Assembly (NCBI GenBank): GCA_021162325.1 | Contig: JAGGYV010000065.1 | Location: forward strand, 1 to 12,069 | Origin: Desulfobacteraceae bacterium | GTDB lineage: Bacteria; Desulfobacterota; Desulfobacteria; Desulfobacterales; Desulfosalsimonadaceae | DNA length: 12,069 nucleotides | Direction of reading: 5' to 3' | Shown: positions 1 to 6,860 of the stretch, in pieces | Layout: each line of letters opens with the position of its first letter | Position numbering within the stretch: the first letter of the stretch is position 1 | Program-made: the position numbers and the translations under genes | The notes under the pieces: model-generated | Seen by the model: only the letters and a program-made list of their open reading frames with translations | Told to the model about the DNA's origin: nothing | Database searches by the model: none

Positions 1-30
1 AATTAGGAATTAGGAATTAGGAATTAGGAA
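1..30. repeat. Heptanucleotide tandem repeat
   Basis: Four perfect head-to-tail copies of the 7-mer AATTAGG, followed by a partial copy that decays into AATAAAG. It starts at the first base of the window, so the array may extend further upstream. No coding function is visible. Short arrays like this change length by polymerase slippage, so copy number could differ between strains. Confidence 0.85.
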
Positions 31-54
31 TAAAGAATATGATATAATGTGTAG

Positions 55-84
55 GTCGGATTAGCGCGTAGCGCGTAATCCGAC
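55..84. repeat. REP-like palindrome upstream of the kinase operon
   Basis: Inverted repeat with 9-bp perfect arms GTCGGATTA (55-63) and TAATCCGAC (76-84). The intervening bases GCGCGTAGCGCG can extend the stem by CGCG/CGCG with one bulged G, leaving a three-base loop. The sequence preceded by GTAG resembles the widespread intergenic REP-type palindromes of the form GGATTAGCG...CGTAATCC found in many proteobacteria. It lies 94 bases before the kinase start, so it could also act as an RNA hairpin in the leader, but no T-tract follows and it is not a typical terminator. Confidence 0.7.
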
Positions 85-124
85 ATTTATGGAATCCGGC
101 ATTTATGGAATCCGAAAGTTTTGG
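77..124. repeat. 16-bp tandem repeat overlapping the REP tail
   Basis: Three consecutive 16-base units beginning with AATCCG occupy 77-92, 93-108 and 109-124. The first two differ at one base (AATCCGACATTTATGG and AATCCGGCATTTATGG). The third is degenerate after AATCCG but keeps a terminal TTTTGG. The first unit includes the right arm of the palindrome at 55-84, so the repeat probably grew by duplication of the end of that element. Confidence 0.7.
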
Positions 125-177
125 GGTATGGCGATTTATGTATATCCCTATGAATAACTGAACCGGGGAAGAGCACC

Positions 178-1383
178 ATGGAAAAGATACACCTGCTTTT
201 AGTGGATGATGAAACTGATTTTCGGGCGCCGTTAAAAAAAAGGCTGAGGAAAAGAGGCTTTATTGTTTTAGAGGCAGGAGACGGTGATGAATGCCAGGCT
301 GTCATGAATGATGCGCCGGTTGATGTGGTTGTGCTGGATGTGAAGATGCCGGGAATGAACGGAATCGAAGTCCTTTCGTGGATTAAAGAAAATTATCAAA
401 AAACAGAAGTAATCATGCTCACCGGTCACGCTTCAGCGGTTGATGGGGTTGAAGGGATTAAAAAAGGGGCTTTTGATTATTTGACAAAGCCCCTGGAATT
501 TCCGCATCTGGTCCAGAAGATTGAGCAGGCGGTTGAAAAAATCCGGCGTGAAGCGGAAAAGCAGCAGGAAGCGGAGTTCAAGACAAAGATGGAACAGCAG
601 ATGATTTCCACCGAGCGGCTTGCTTCTTTAGGGACACTGTCCACCGGCATTGCCCATGAAATTGATAATCCGCTGGCAATTATCAAAGAATCCGCAGAAT
701 ACATGCGTCTTTTGCTGGGTAAAGCAGAACATGCGGATATGCCGCGTAAATCCGACTTTGAAAATGCTGTTGGAAAAATTGAAACCGCCATCGAACGGGC
801 AAAACGGATTACCCATCAGTTGCTCGGATTTGTCAGAAAGCCGGAAACCTTTTTTGCTGAAACAGACCTTAAGGTTCTGGTGGCCGAAACAGTTGAGTTT
901 GCCGCCAAAGGGGCGGAGATCAAAGGCATTCAAATCGTACAGGATATGGAAGGCGCAAATGGCACCATTTGGAGTGACCCTTATGAGATTCGCCAGGTGT
1001 TATTCAATTTACTGACCAATGCCATTGCCGCCATTGAGTCCGATGGAACCATCACGGTATCTTTAAAAGATACGGACTCACGTACCATGCTTATTGTTGA
1101 AGATACCGGAAAAGGGATTCCAAAAGAAAATCTGGAGAAAATTTTTGAACCGTTTTTTACCACAAAGCCCATTGGAGTGGGGACTGGACTTGGATTATAT
1201 GTAACTTGTGGAATTGTCGAACGGCTTGGGGGCAAAATTGATATTGCCAGTCATGTCGGCAAGGGCACCCGGTTTCAGGTGACGCTGCCACGGTCACGCG
1301 AAGTATGCGGTAGCATGGGCGATAATAAAGAGTTATGTGTTGATATATTAAATAAGATAAAAGGAGACCGAGAAAATGATTAA
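178..1383 (+). CDS. Receiver-histidine kinase without sensor domain
   Basis: A 401-residue cytoplasmic signalling protein with the order REC (about 4-120), a charged helical linker (120-143), a dimerisation/phosphoacceptor domain and a HATPase domain. The receiver has the acidic pair D10-D11, phospho-acceptor D54 in VLDVKMPG, T82 and K104 before P105. The H-box is IAHEIDNPL with H160, the N-box lies near N277-N281, the ADP-binding DTGKGIP spans 309-315, and FEPFFTTK and GTGLGL complete the ATP site. All catalytic residues are present, so it should be active. There is no PAS, GAF, HAMP or membrane segment, so its input is probably phosphate arriving at D54 from another kinase. The start at 178 has only a weak purine-rich GGGGAAGAG upstream. 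Its end overlaps the next gene by 8 bases, implying translational coupling with the receiver genes that follow, its likely phosphorylation targets. Confidence 0.93.
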   Translation: MEKIHLLLVDDETDFRAPLKKRLRKRGFIVLEAGDGDECQAVMNDAPVDVVVLDVKMPGMNGIEVLSWIKENYQKTEVIMLTGHASAVDGVEGIKKGAFDYLTKPLEFPHLVQKIEQAVEKIRREAEKQQEAEFKTKMEQQMISTERLASLGTLSTGIAHEIDNPLAIIKESAEYMRLLLGKAEHADMPRKSDFENAVGKIETAIERAKRITHQLLGFVRKPETFFAETDLKVLVAETVEFAAKGAEIKGIQIVQDMEGANGTIWSDPYEIRQVLFNLLTNAIAAIESDGTITVSLKDTDSRTMLIVEDTGKGIPKENLEKIFEPFFTTKPIGVGTGLGLYVTCGIVERLGGKIDIASHVGKGTRFQVTLPRSREVCGSMGDNKELCVDILNKIKGDREND

Positions 1384-1816
1384 AATTCCGGCAAAGGTCT
1401 TGATTGTAGATGATGAGAAAGATTTTGTGGAAATGTTTTCCCTGCGTTTAAAGGAGGGTGGCGAAAAAGTGTTTACCGCCCACAGCGGACAGGCATGTTT
1501 GGAAAAACTGGCACAGGAAAATATTGATGTGGTGGTGTTGGATATTAGAATGCCCGGTATGGATGGGTTGGAAACATTAAAAGAGATTAAAAAAAGATAT
1601 CCCATTGTTGAGGTTATTCTGCTGACCGGTCATGGCGCCATTGAAACCGCAGTGGATGGTATGAAACTGGGAGCCTATGATTATTTGTTAAAACCGGCGG
1701 ATGCCGATGAAATGGCGAAGAAGCTGGAAGGGGCCCGAAAAAGAAAGGATGAGCAGGAAGAGCGAATCCGAAAGGCGGAGCAAAAGTCTTTGTTGCGCAG
1801 GGGTGGCAACCTTTAA
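1376..1816 (+). CDS. Single-domain response regulator (receiver only)
   Basis: A 146-residue CheY-like protein. The receiver spans about residues 6-120, with acidic pocket D12-D13, phospho-acceptor D56 in VVLDIRMPG, T84 in LLTGHG and K106 in LLKP, so it can be phosphorylated. The remaining 25 residues form a very basic and acidic helical tail (KRKDEQEERIRKAEQK) with no DNA-binding, enzyme or sigma-54 domain. Output must therefore be by protein contact or by passing phosphate on. An AAGGAG ribosome binding site at 1361-1366 supports the ATG at 1376, inside the end of the kinase gene. It resembles both the kinase's own receiver and the next gene (the motif MPGMDGLETLKEIKK and the TGHG signature recur), suggesting local duplication. 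Partners are inferred from the operon only. Confidence 0.92.
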   Translation: MIKIPAKVLIVDDEKDFVEMFSLRLKEGGEKVFTAHSGQACLEKLAQENIDVVVLDIRMPGMDGLETLKEIKKRYPIVEVILLTGHGAIETAVDGMKLGAYDYLLKPADADEMAKKLEGARKRKDEQEERIRKAEQKSLLRRGGNL

Positions 1817-1836
1817 ATTCATAAGGAGTTAAGAAT

Positions 1837-2328
1837 ATGGAAAAAAATAAAATTAACTTATTGTTTGTTGATGATGAGGAGCAATTCCTGGAATCAATGA
1901 GCAAACGTCTGTCAGCTCGTGATTTTAATGTACTTTCCGTTAATCGTGGCGAAAAAGCCATAGAAGCCGCAAGAAGTAATCCGGTGGACGTTGCACTGAT
2001 CGACTTGAAAATGCCGGGCATTGATGGAGAAGAAACGCTAAAGGCTCTGAAAAAGGAACATCCCTGGATAGAGGTTGTTATTTTGACCGGACACGGCAGT
2101 ATCGATTCGGCAGTGGATTGTACCCAGGACGGAGCGCATTCCTATCTTCAGAAGCCCTGCGATCTTGAACAACTGCTTGAAGTCCTCAAGGAAGCCTATA
2201 AAAAACGGGTGATGAACAAGAACAAAATTGAAGAAAAAAAGATGAATGAAATGCTGAAAATAGCACAATCGACTTCTCCCCGTGAGATTCTGCGGCGGTT
2301 AACGGAAATCGATGCTGGGGCAGGGTAA
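1837..2328 (+). CDS. Single-domain response regulator (receiver only), second copy
   Basis: A 163-residue receiver protein with acidic pair D12-D13, phospho-acceptor D56 in ALIDLKMPG, T84 in ILTGHG and K106 in LQKP, all intact. The equivalent of the usual DYL before the lysine is HSYL here, a small deviation. The C-terminal 45 residues are a lysine-rich predicted helix (KKRVMNKNKIEEKKMNEML) ending in TSPREILRRLTEIDAGAG, with no recognised output domain. AAGGAG at 1823-1828 sits correctly for the ATG at 1837, 20 bases after the previous stop. Together with the two genes before it this forms a three-receiver, one-kinase operon. Its role as a terminal or intermediate phosphate carrier is inference. 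Confidence 0.92.
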   Translation: MEKNKINLLFVDDEEQFLESMSKRLSARDFNVLSVNRGEKAIEAARSNPVDVALIDLKMPGIDGEETLKALKKEHPWIEVVILTGHGSIDSAVDCTQDGAHSYLQKPCDLEQLLEVLKEAYKKRVMNKNKIEEKKMNEMLKIAQSTSPREILRRLTEIDAGAG

Positions 2329-2376
2329 TTTATTTTATCTGGATATCCACTTCACTTAAGTTATTGCCTCAAATTT

Positions 2377-2406
2377 TTGATATTGATTAATGCCCTGGGC
2401 TATTAT
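2377..2406 (+). promoter_or_regulatory. Candidate sigma-70 promoter for the antiporter genes
   Basis: TTGATA at 2377-2382 is separated by 18 bases from TATTAT at 2401-2406, matching the -35 and -10 consensus at five positions each. A start about 2413 would leave a leader of roughly 130 bases containing the dyad at 2431-2501. No terminator is visible after the receiver gene, so read-through from the phosphorelay operon is also possible. Confidence 0.35.
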
Positions 2407-2430
2407 GTGCGGCCCTTACAGAGCAAAATT

Positions 2431-2501
2431 ATTTCCGGTATATCGTATTTGTACCCCCCGCGAACGTGTACCTTTATAAAGTATAAAAAATAACCGGAAA
2501 T
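2431..2501. promoter_or_regulatory. 9-bp dyad in the leader of the antiporter genes
   Basis: ATTTCCGGT (2431-2439) and its exact complement ACCGGAAAT (2493-2501) flank 53 bases that contain two GTAC tetramers and a C-run. Transcribed, this would form a long-loop hairpin ending 44 bases before the antiporter start. It could be an operator pair or an RNA structure; the sequence alone does not decide, and chance is possible. Confidence 0.3.
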
Positions 2502-2545
2502 ACTATTTTCTGGATTTTCGCCGGCGATCCCGCTAAAGTAATGAT

Positions 2546-3745
2546 ATGAAAATCCTTTTTGCATTTTTACTGATTATTTTTCTGGTATTTAGCGGATACC
2601 ACTTATCGTTTCGAAAACTCCGGATACCCCTGTTTGCGCATAAATTCTATCTTACCGGCATTGAATTTCTTTTTCTCGGTCTTCTGCTGGGCCCTCAATT
2701 TTTAAATATTCTGGATGTGAATACTCGTGATGGATTGGCTCCGGTTTCCGCTCTGTTGCTCGGGTGGATCGGCATGTTATTCGGGTTCCAGTTTGAGTTG
2801 TCAAAATTAAAGAGATTCCCCGGTGTTTTTTTTCTGGCCGGATTTTTAGAAGGACTTCTGACTTTGATCGTTGTATTCGGCGGTATTTATTTCAGCCTTC
2901 CGTTGATTGCAAAAGTCTCCGATCATATGCGGATCGTTATATCAATAGTGGGGGCAAGTGCCGCAGCCTGTACAGCCCAGACAGGCCTGGCCCTTTTTTC
3001 GGCAAAAAGAACAGGCATTAATCGATCAGTTATTAAAATTCTTCGATATTTGTCCAGTGTCGATGGATTCGTTGCGATGCTGGCGCTGATACCGGCATTT
3101 ATATTTTTCCCGCAAAGTTCAGGCAGTGCCGGGTCACGCTTGTTTTTTGGATATAATGTATTAATCGCCATTATATTGTTTACCGGTGTGTTGATTTTAT
3201 ACAATCTGTTTTTAGTCTATCGCAGGGAACAAAGTGAACTCGCCCTGATTATTATCGGAATGGTAATTTTTATCAGCGGTTTTTCATCGGTCATGCGTTT
3301 TTCTCCCTTACTTTCAAACTTTTTTATCGGTGTGTGTCTGGTTAATTTGACCAGTGAAAAAGAAAAGATTTATACCACGCTGGTCAGCATTGAAAAACCG
3401 GTGTATTTGTTGCTGCTGGTTTTTTTGGGGAGCGCCTGGCATCTCCATACTTTCTGGGCATTTGTGGCTGCCGGAGGATACTTTTTGTTTCGTTTTGCCG
3501 GAAAAATGATCGGCGGATTTTCAATTTCATTACTGGGGCCGAAAATGAAAGAATATCCCGCCGGACTCGGCCTGGGGCTTATTGGACAAGGCGGCCTGCC
3601 GCTTGCAATCTTATATGATTTTCAACAGGGATTTCAGTCCGGAATGGCAGATATTGTTGTTGGGATCGCATTGATATCAATTAGTTATTGCGATCTTATA
3701 TGCCCGGCGCTGGTGGGGCGAGTGTTGAAAAAAGGAACGGTATGA
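2546..3745 (+). CDS. CPA2-like cation/proton antiporter-type membrane protein
   Basis: A 399-residue, strongly hydrophobic protein with roughly 11-12 predicted membrane helices and no soluble regulatory domain. The early GLLLGP (45-50) matches the helix signature of monovalent cation/H+ antiporters of the CPA2/Kef type. A discontinuous-helix-like segment GASAAACTAQTG (136-147) and a lone membrane aspartate D173 (SSVDGF) sit where the ion-binding residues of that fold are expected. A glycine-rich LGLGLIGQGGLPLA near the C-terminus also fits. It lacks the double aspartate of electrogenic Na+/H+ exchangers, so an electroneutral K+ or Na+ exchanger, or a non-transporting partner, are both possible. 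The ribosome binding site is poor; the ATG at 2546 is chosen because it directly precedes the first hydrophobic helix. It overlaps the next antiporter by ATGA, so the two are probably made together. Ion specificity is unknown. Confidence 0.8.
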   Translation: MKILFAFLLIIFLVFSGYHLSFRKLRIPLFAHKFYLTGIEFLFLGLLLGPQFLNILDVNTRDGLAPVSALLLGWIGMLFGFQFELSKLKRFPGVFFLAGFLEGLLTLIVVFGGIYFSLPLIAKVSDHMRIVISIVGASAAACTAQTGLALFSAKRTGINRSVIKILRYLSSVDGFVAMLALIPAFIFFPQSSGSAGSRLFFGYNVLIAIILFTGVLILYNLFLVYRREQSELALIIIGMVIFISGFSSVMRFSPLLSNFFIGVCLVNLTSEKEKIYTTLVSIEKPVYLLLLVFLGSAWHLHTFWAFVAAGGYFLFRFAGKMIGGFSISLLGPKMKEYPAGLGLGLIGQGGLPLAILYDFQQGFQSGMADIVVGIALISISYCDLICPALVGRVLKKGTV

Positions 3746-5097
3746 CCCCGGGCATTTTAAAAAAAGACCATCTCCTGTCTTATGTTTTAATTATTGTATG
3801 TCTGGGGATTTCAGGCCTCTGGGTGAAGGGGATTGATGTTGAAACCGGAAGGCAGCAGGCCGGGTTGATTATTTTTTCCCTCGGATTTGTGATGCTTTCC
3901 GCGTATGTCCTGGCGCAGATTGTCCGATTTTTTAATCTTCCGATGCTCACCGGGTATATTTTTGCCGGCATTATTGCGGGGCCGTATATCACAGGATTTT
4001 TGACCGCTGAGATGGTTGAGCGATTGCGTTTGATTGATGATCTGGCCCTCAGTTTTATTGCCCTGATGGCAGGCGGTGAGCTTCGTATGGCCTTGATTGT
4101 CCAGCGCGGGAAATCCATTTTTTTGAGTATTGTTTTTGTGACAGGTCTCGTTGGCGGGCTGGTTGTGTTATGTATCCTATTAATGGGCCAGTTTTTTAAT
4201 GTGACATCCGGCTTTAATTTTATCTCGCTTCTGGTTTTTGCGATTTTAATCGGCGTTATCTGTGTGGCCCGTTCACCTTCTTCTGCGATTGCCGTAATTA
4301 AGGAATGTGAAGCCAAAGGGCCGTTTACAGCAATGATACTGGCCGTCACCGTTGTAACGGATGTATTGATTATTATTGTTTTTACCATTGCCATGGCATT
4401 ATCCAAAATCCTGATGAAAGGCGGCAGCCTTATTCAGTTAACGGAAATATCCGGCCTGATGTTTGAAATTCTGGCGTCTTTGATCATCGGTGTCGTTCTC
4501 GGCCGGATCATATCCTTTTATATGGATCGGGTCCGGCGTGATTTTCTGCTGTTTCTTTTATTTTTAGCATTTGCTGTGGCCCGTTTGTCCATCGGGTTTA
4601 ATCACATAATGGAAGTGCAATATGAGATTTCACTGCATCTGGAACCGCTGTTGATTTGCATGAGTGCCGGTTTTTTTGTTCAGAATGTCAGCCGGTTCGG
4701 TGATGATTTTCTTGAAAGCCTGGAAAAGATGTCGCTGCCGATTTATGCACTGTTTTTTTCAATTGCCGGGGCATCCTTAAATTTTGATTCTTTGATGCTT
4801 TGCTGGCCGTTGGCAATCATAATTGTTATTGCCCGTATGGTTGGTTTGTTCGGCGGGAGTTGGCTGGCCGGCGTTATCAGTCATGACCCGCCGATATTTA
4901 ATCGAAATGCCTGGATGACCTATGTGACTCAGGCCGGGGTTTCCATCGGCCTGGCCCAAATCGCGGCCCGGCAGTTTCCGGAAATCGGCATTCATTTAAA
5001 TACCGTGGTTCTGGCCATTATTGCCATCAACCAGATTATCGGCCCGATTATATTTAAGCTGGCTTTAAATAATGTCGGAGAAACCGGCCGGCAATAA
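3742..5097 (+). CDS. CPA2 cation/proton antiporter (Kef/NapA-type)
   Basis: A 451-residue inner-membrane protein with about 12-13 helices. MLTGYIFAGIIAGPYITG (68-85) is the typical early signature of sodium/hydrogen exchanger family proteins. The segment ARSPSSAIAVIKE (176-188) is the unwound-helix motif, and D207 in TVVTDVLII is the expected ion-coordinating aspartate preceded by Thr, as in single-aspartate CPA2 members. There is no TrkA-N or other cytosolic domain. The start is set at 3742, not the longer upstream ATG at 3688, because AGGA at 3733-3736 is well placed and the ATGA overlap with the preceding stop (3743-3745) is a standard coupling arrangement; the 18 extra residues of the longer form look unrelated. 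The likely job is pH or Na+/K+ homeostasis, perhaps as a heteromer with the preceding protein; this pairing is inferred from coupling only. Confidence 0.87.
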   Translation: MTPGILKKDHLLSYVLIIVCLGISGLWVKGIDVETGRQQAGLIIFSLGFVMLSAYVLAQIVRFFNLPMLTGYIFAGIIAGPYITGFLTAEMVERLRLIDDLALSFIALMAGGELRMALIVQRGKSIFLSIVFVTGLVGGLVVLCILLMGQFFNVTSGFNFISLLVFAILIGVICVARSPSSAIAVIKECEAKGPFTAMILAVTVVTDVLIIIVFTIAMALSKILMKGGSLIQLTEISGLMFEILASLIIGVVLGRIISFYMDRVRRDFLLFLLFLAFAVARLSIGFNHIMEVQYEISLHLEPLLICMSAGFFVQNVSRFGDDFLESLEKMSLPIYALFFSIAGASLNFDSLMLCWPLAIIIVIARMVGLFGGSWLAGVISHDPPIFNRNAWMTYVTQAGVSIGLAQIAARQFPEIGIHLNTVVLAIIAINQIIGPIIFKLALNNVGETGRQ

Positions 5098-5149
5098 AAG
5101 CCAAACGTAGATTTGACCCCTTATAACAATAAACATCGAGGGAATAATT

Positions 5150-6121
5150 ATGAATAAAATGAATATGCGCATTATTGATTGGTTGTTGTCAGAAAGCCGA
5201 TCAAGTGTAACTGAGGCTTACCCTGAATTTGATTCCTTTAGACAGGCTTTTCATAGAGAATCAGACCCATGGGAAGACCCGGTGGACAGGGCAATCGTTG
5301 GTGGATTTATCACAGATTGCGTTGCCTTTGCGTTTGCGGCAGGCTACGCTTCCGCCATGCAGTGCCTTGTTCCGGGCCTTCCTAAAAATGCGATTACCTG
5401 TTTTTGTATTACAGAGGCGGGAGGCGGGCATCCCCGCGCAGTTAAATCACAACTTGTGTTTTCGGGTAATAATGCCGATCAAAAGAAAATTTTTACGCTA
5501 AATGGTAAAAAAAAATTTATCACCTGTGCCAAAGAAGCGGATTTTTTTCTGGTAGCCGCATCAGAAGGGACCCGTGACGATGGTAAAAACAGCATCCGGA
5601 TGATGAAGATAGACAGCAAAACGCCGGGGATAAGGGTTGTGCCCATGAATGACCTTTCTCTGGTACCGGAAATCAGTCATTGTGAATTAATATTTACTGA
5701 TGTTACCATTTCTGAGGCGGATTTGCTTCCCGGTGACGGCTATATAGATTATATCAGGCCGTTTCGAACCATTGAGGATCTGCATATATCTGCCGGTATC
5801 CTGGGGTATTTATTCAGGAATGCATGCAAATATGACTGGGGTCGGGATATTCAGGAACGTATTCTGGGACATGTTGTATCTGTCAGAACCCTTGCATTAA
5901 GCAGTCCTACTGCGTCTGAAGTTCATATTGTTATTGGCGGTGTGTTAAAACAAATAAAAGAATTATTTAAGGTTCTTGAATCTTTTTGGGAACAGGTTGG
6001 CGGAGAAGCACAAAAAGCCTGGGACAGGGATAAAATACTTATGGATATTGCTGATAAGGCGCGGACCCGGCGTTTGCAGGCCGCATGGGAATTTTATGAA
6101 GCAATGAATATAGCGTCGTAA
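5150..6121 (+). CDS. Short divergent acyl-CoA dehydrogenase-like protein
   Basis: A 323-residue soluble protein related to the acyl-CoA dehydrogenase flavoprotein family. The middle domain is recognisable: CFCITEAGGG (84-93) corresponds to the usual ITE..GSD flavin-contact motif, and LNGKKKFITCAKEADFFLVAA (117-137, with G119, K122 and F123 conserved) is the family beta-barrel signature. The helical C-terminus ends in an AR.RR...AW segment seen in some family members. The family is normally about 380 residues. Here the N-terminal helical domain is shortened, the C-terminal domain is reduced, and neither a clear catalytic glutamate nor the conserved GSD is visible. It may be a weak or altered enzyme, or a non-catalytic relative. 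GAGGGA at 5138-5143 supports the ATG at 5150. It lies 52 bp behind the antiporter with no terminator between, so it is probably in that operon, an unusual partnership. Substrate unknown. Confidence 0.75.
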   Translation: MNKMNMRIIDWLLSESRSSVTEAYPEFDSFRQAFHRESDPWEDPVDRAIVGGFITDCVAFAFAAGYASAMQCLVPGLPKNAITCFCITEAGGGHPRAVKSQLVFSGNNADQKKIFTLNGKKKFITCAKEADFFLVAASEGTRDDGKNSIRMMKIDSKTPGIRVVPMNDLSLVPEISHCELIFTDVTISEADLLPGDGYIDYIRPFRTIEDLHISAGILGYLFRNACKYDWGRDIQERILGHVVSVRTLALSSPTASEVHIVIGGVLKQIKELFKVLESFWEQVGGEAQKAWDRDKILMDIADKARTRRLQAAWEFYEAMNIAS

Positions 6122-6126
6122 AAAGC

Positions 6127-6159
6127 TTTTCATGGTGACGCATCACCACTGTATGAAAA
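6127..6159 (+). terminator. Possible hairpin terminator after the ACAD-like gene
   Basis: Six bases beyond the stop, GGTGA (6134-6138) and TCACC (6143-6147) form a 5-bp stem with loop CGCA. The flanking TTTTCAT (6127-6133) and ATGAAAA (6153-6159) can pair outside it across a five-base bulge. There is no clean T-run on the + strand, so termination strength is doubtful. Confidence 0.3.
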
Positions 6160-6179
6160 AATAACTTGTCAATCATTTC

Positions 6180-6360
6180 AAAAGATTATGGACGGGTTAT
6201 TTGGAAGTCCAACTTTTGCGTTGCGCTGCATCCTTCGTTTTTTCAAAGTACGAAAAGTACGTATCATCACTCAGGATTTGCGCGCCTCGCCAATTTTAAG
6301 ATTTGGTGGAACTTTTTTCTTTGCCATCGAAATCCGACTTTTTACGAGTTTGTCAAGGAA
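6180..6360. repeat. Probable dispersed intergenic repeat, non-coding
   Basis: This stretch contains segments (GAAGTCCAACTTTTGCGTTG near the left, ATCCGACTTTTTACGAGTTT near the right, and GTACGAAAAGTACGTA between) that I recall as recurring in intergenic DNA of sulfate-reducing deltaproteobacteria. Within the window only one copy exists, so the repeat status rests on recollection of style rather than on a visible second copy. Its two overlapping small open frames are probably by-products. Confidence 0.35.
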
Positions 6361-6516
6361 TATAGGATGACATTCCAGGCCATCCAAATTGATGGAAACG
6401 ACGAGAAAACAGGTATACTTACATTTATGATCCCATGATCCCTGATGGCGGTCACCCAGTTTAATTCCGCATTTCACAAACCGATCATCACGATAATAAT
6501 GATATCCCGGTCAATG

Positions 6517-6557
6517 CATCCATATCAATAGCATCAATATGGATGACCTCTTTTTTA
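6517..6557 (+). terminator. Terminator-like dyad with T-run
   Basis: CATCCATAT (6517-6525) and its exact complement ATATGGATG (6537-6545) flank an 11-base loop and are followed within four bases by a run of T (6551-6556). This has the shape of a rho-independent terminator, but the stem is AT-rich and the nearest upstream gene ends about 400 bases earlier. Confidence 0.35.
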
Positions 6558-6683
6558 TTTCTTTTCGGTTGACCGCATCTTTCTTGCCTGAATTTTCAAT
6601 TGTTATTTAATCCTGTTCAGGTTATGTTTTTGTGGATTTTTATAATGAGGGATAAAAATATTTTCCAATTGAACTGAAAAAAT

Positions 6684-6770
6684 CATGACGGTTATTGCAG
6701 CGAAGCGGTTTAATCTCATCATAGACAGGGGATTACTTCGTTGCTCGTTCCTCACTCCTCGTAATGACAT
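6684..6770. repeat. Inverted pair of REP-like elements
   Basis: The right part (6729-6769), read on the minus strand, begins GTCATTACGAGGAGTGAGGA and ends CGAAGTAATCCC. This closely follows the widespread bacterial repeat of the form GTCATTGCGAGGAGCGAAGC...CGAAGCAATC. The left part (about 6685-6715), read on the plus strand, is a more decayed version: ATGACGGTTATTGCAGCGAAGC then TTTAATCTC. The two face each other across about 13 bases and could form an imperfect cruciform or RNA hairpin. No transposase gene is present nearby. Confidence 0.6.
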
Positions 6771-6860
6771 CTGAGATTCAGGGGTTTTCGTTCAGAGACT
6801 ATATAGATTCAACACGGCTTGAAATGAATGCCCCCCCAAATTATGTGAAAGGAAAGTCAT

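Larger units (their letters stand above)
6122..6860. other. Gene-poor repeat-bearing intergenic region
   Basis: I see no convincing gene here. Three short + frames (6166-6438, 6188-6370, 6764-6982) lack ribosome binding sites and recognisable domains, and overlap each other or repeats. The region holds a hairpin at 6127-6159, a probable dispersed repeat around 6180-6360, a terminator-like dyad at 6517-6557, an inverted pair of REP-like elements at 6684-6770, and the leader of the TSUP gene. The repeats make it a likely landing site or scar of mobile palindromic elements. Confidence 0.6.

Noticed and set aside
3688..3741. Longer N-terminus for the second antiporter from ATG 3688
   Set aside because: The extra 18 residues overlap the upstream coding sequence, have no membrane or family character, and the ATG at 3742 has the better ribosome binding site and an ATGA overlap.
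3780..4406. 208-residue open frame on the minus strand
   Set aside because: It lies wholly opposite the CPA2 antiporter, is low in hydrophobic structure, rich in I/T/R/K typical of an antisense reading, and has no ribosome binding site or recognisable domain.
6166..6438. Small + strand ORFs (90 and 60 residues) after the ACAD-like gene
   Set aside because: They overlap each other in different frames, lack ribosome binding sites, and coincide with a probable dispersed repeat.
6831..6837. Run of seven C as a possible phase-variation switch for the TSUP gene
   Set aside because: I tested one-base changes from the ATG at 6824. Loss of one C runs into the TGA at 6846, and gain of one C reaches a TAA soon after, so neither joins the start to the TSUP frame.
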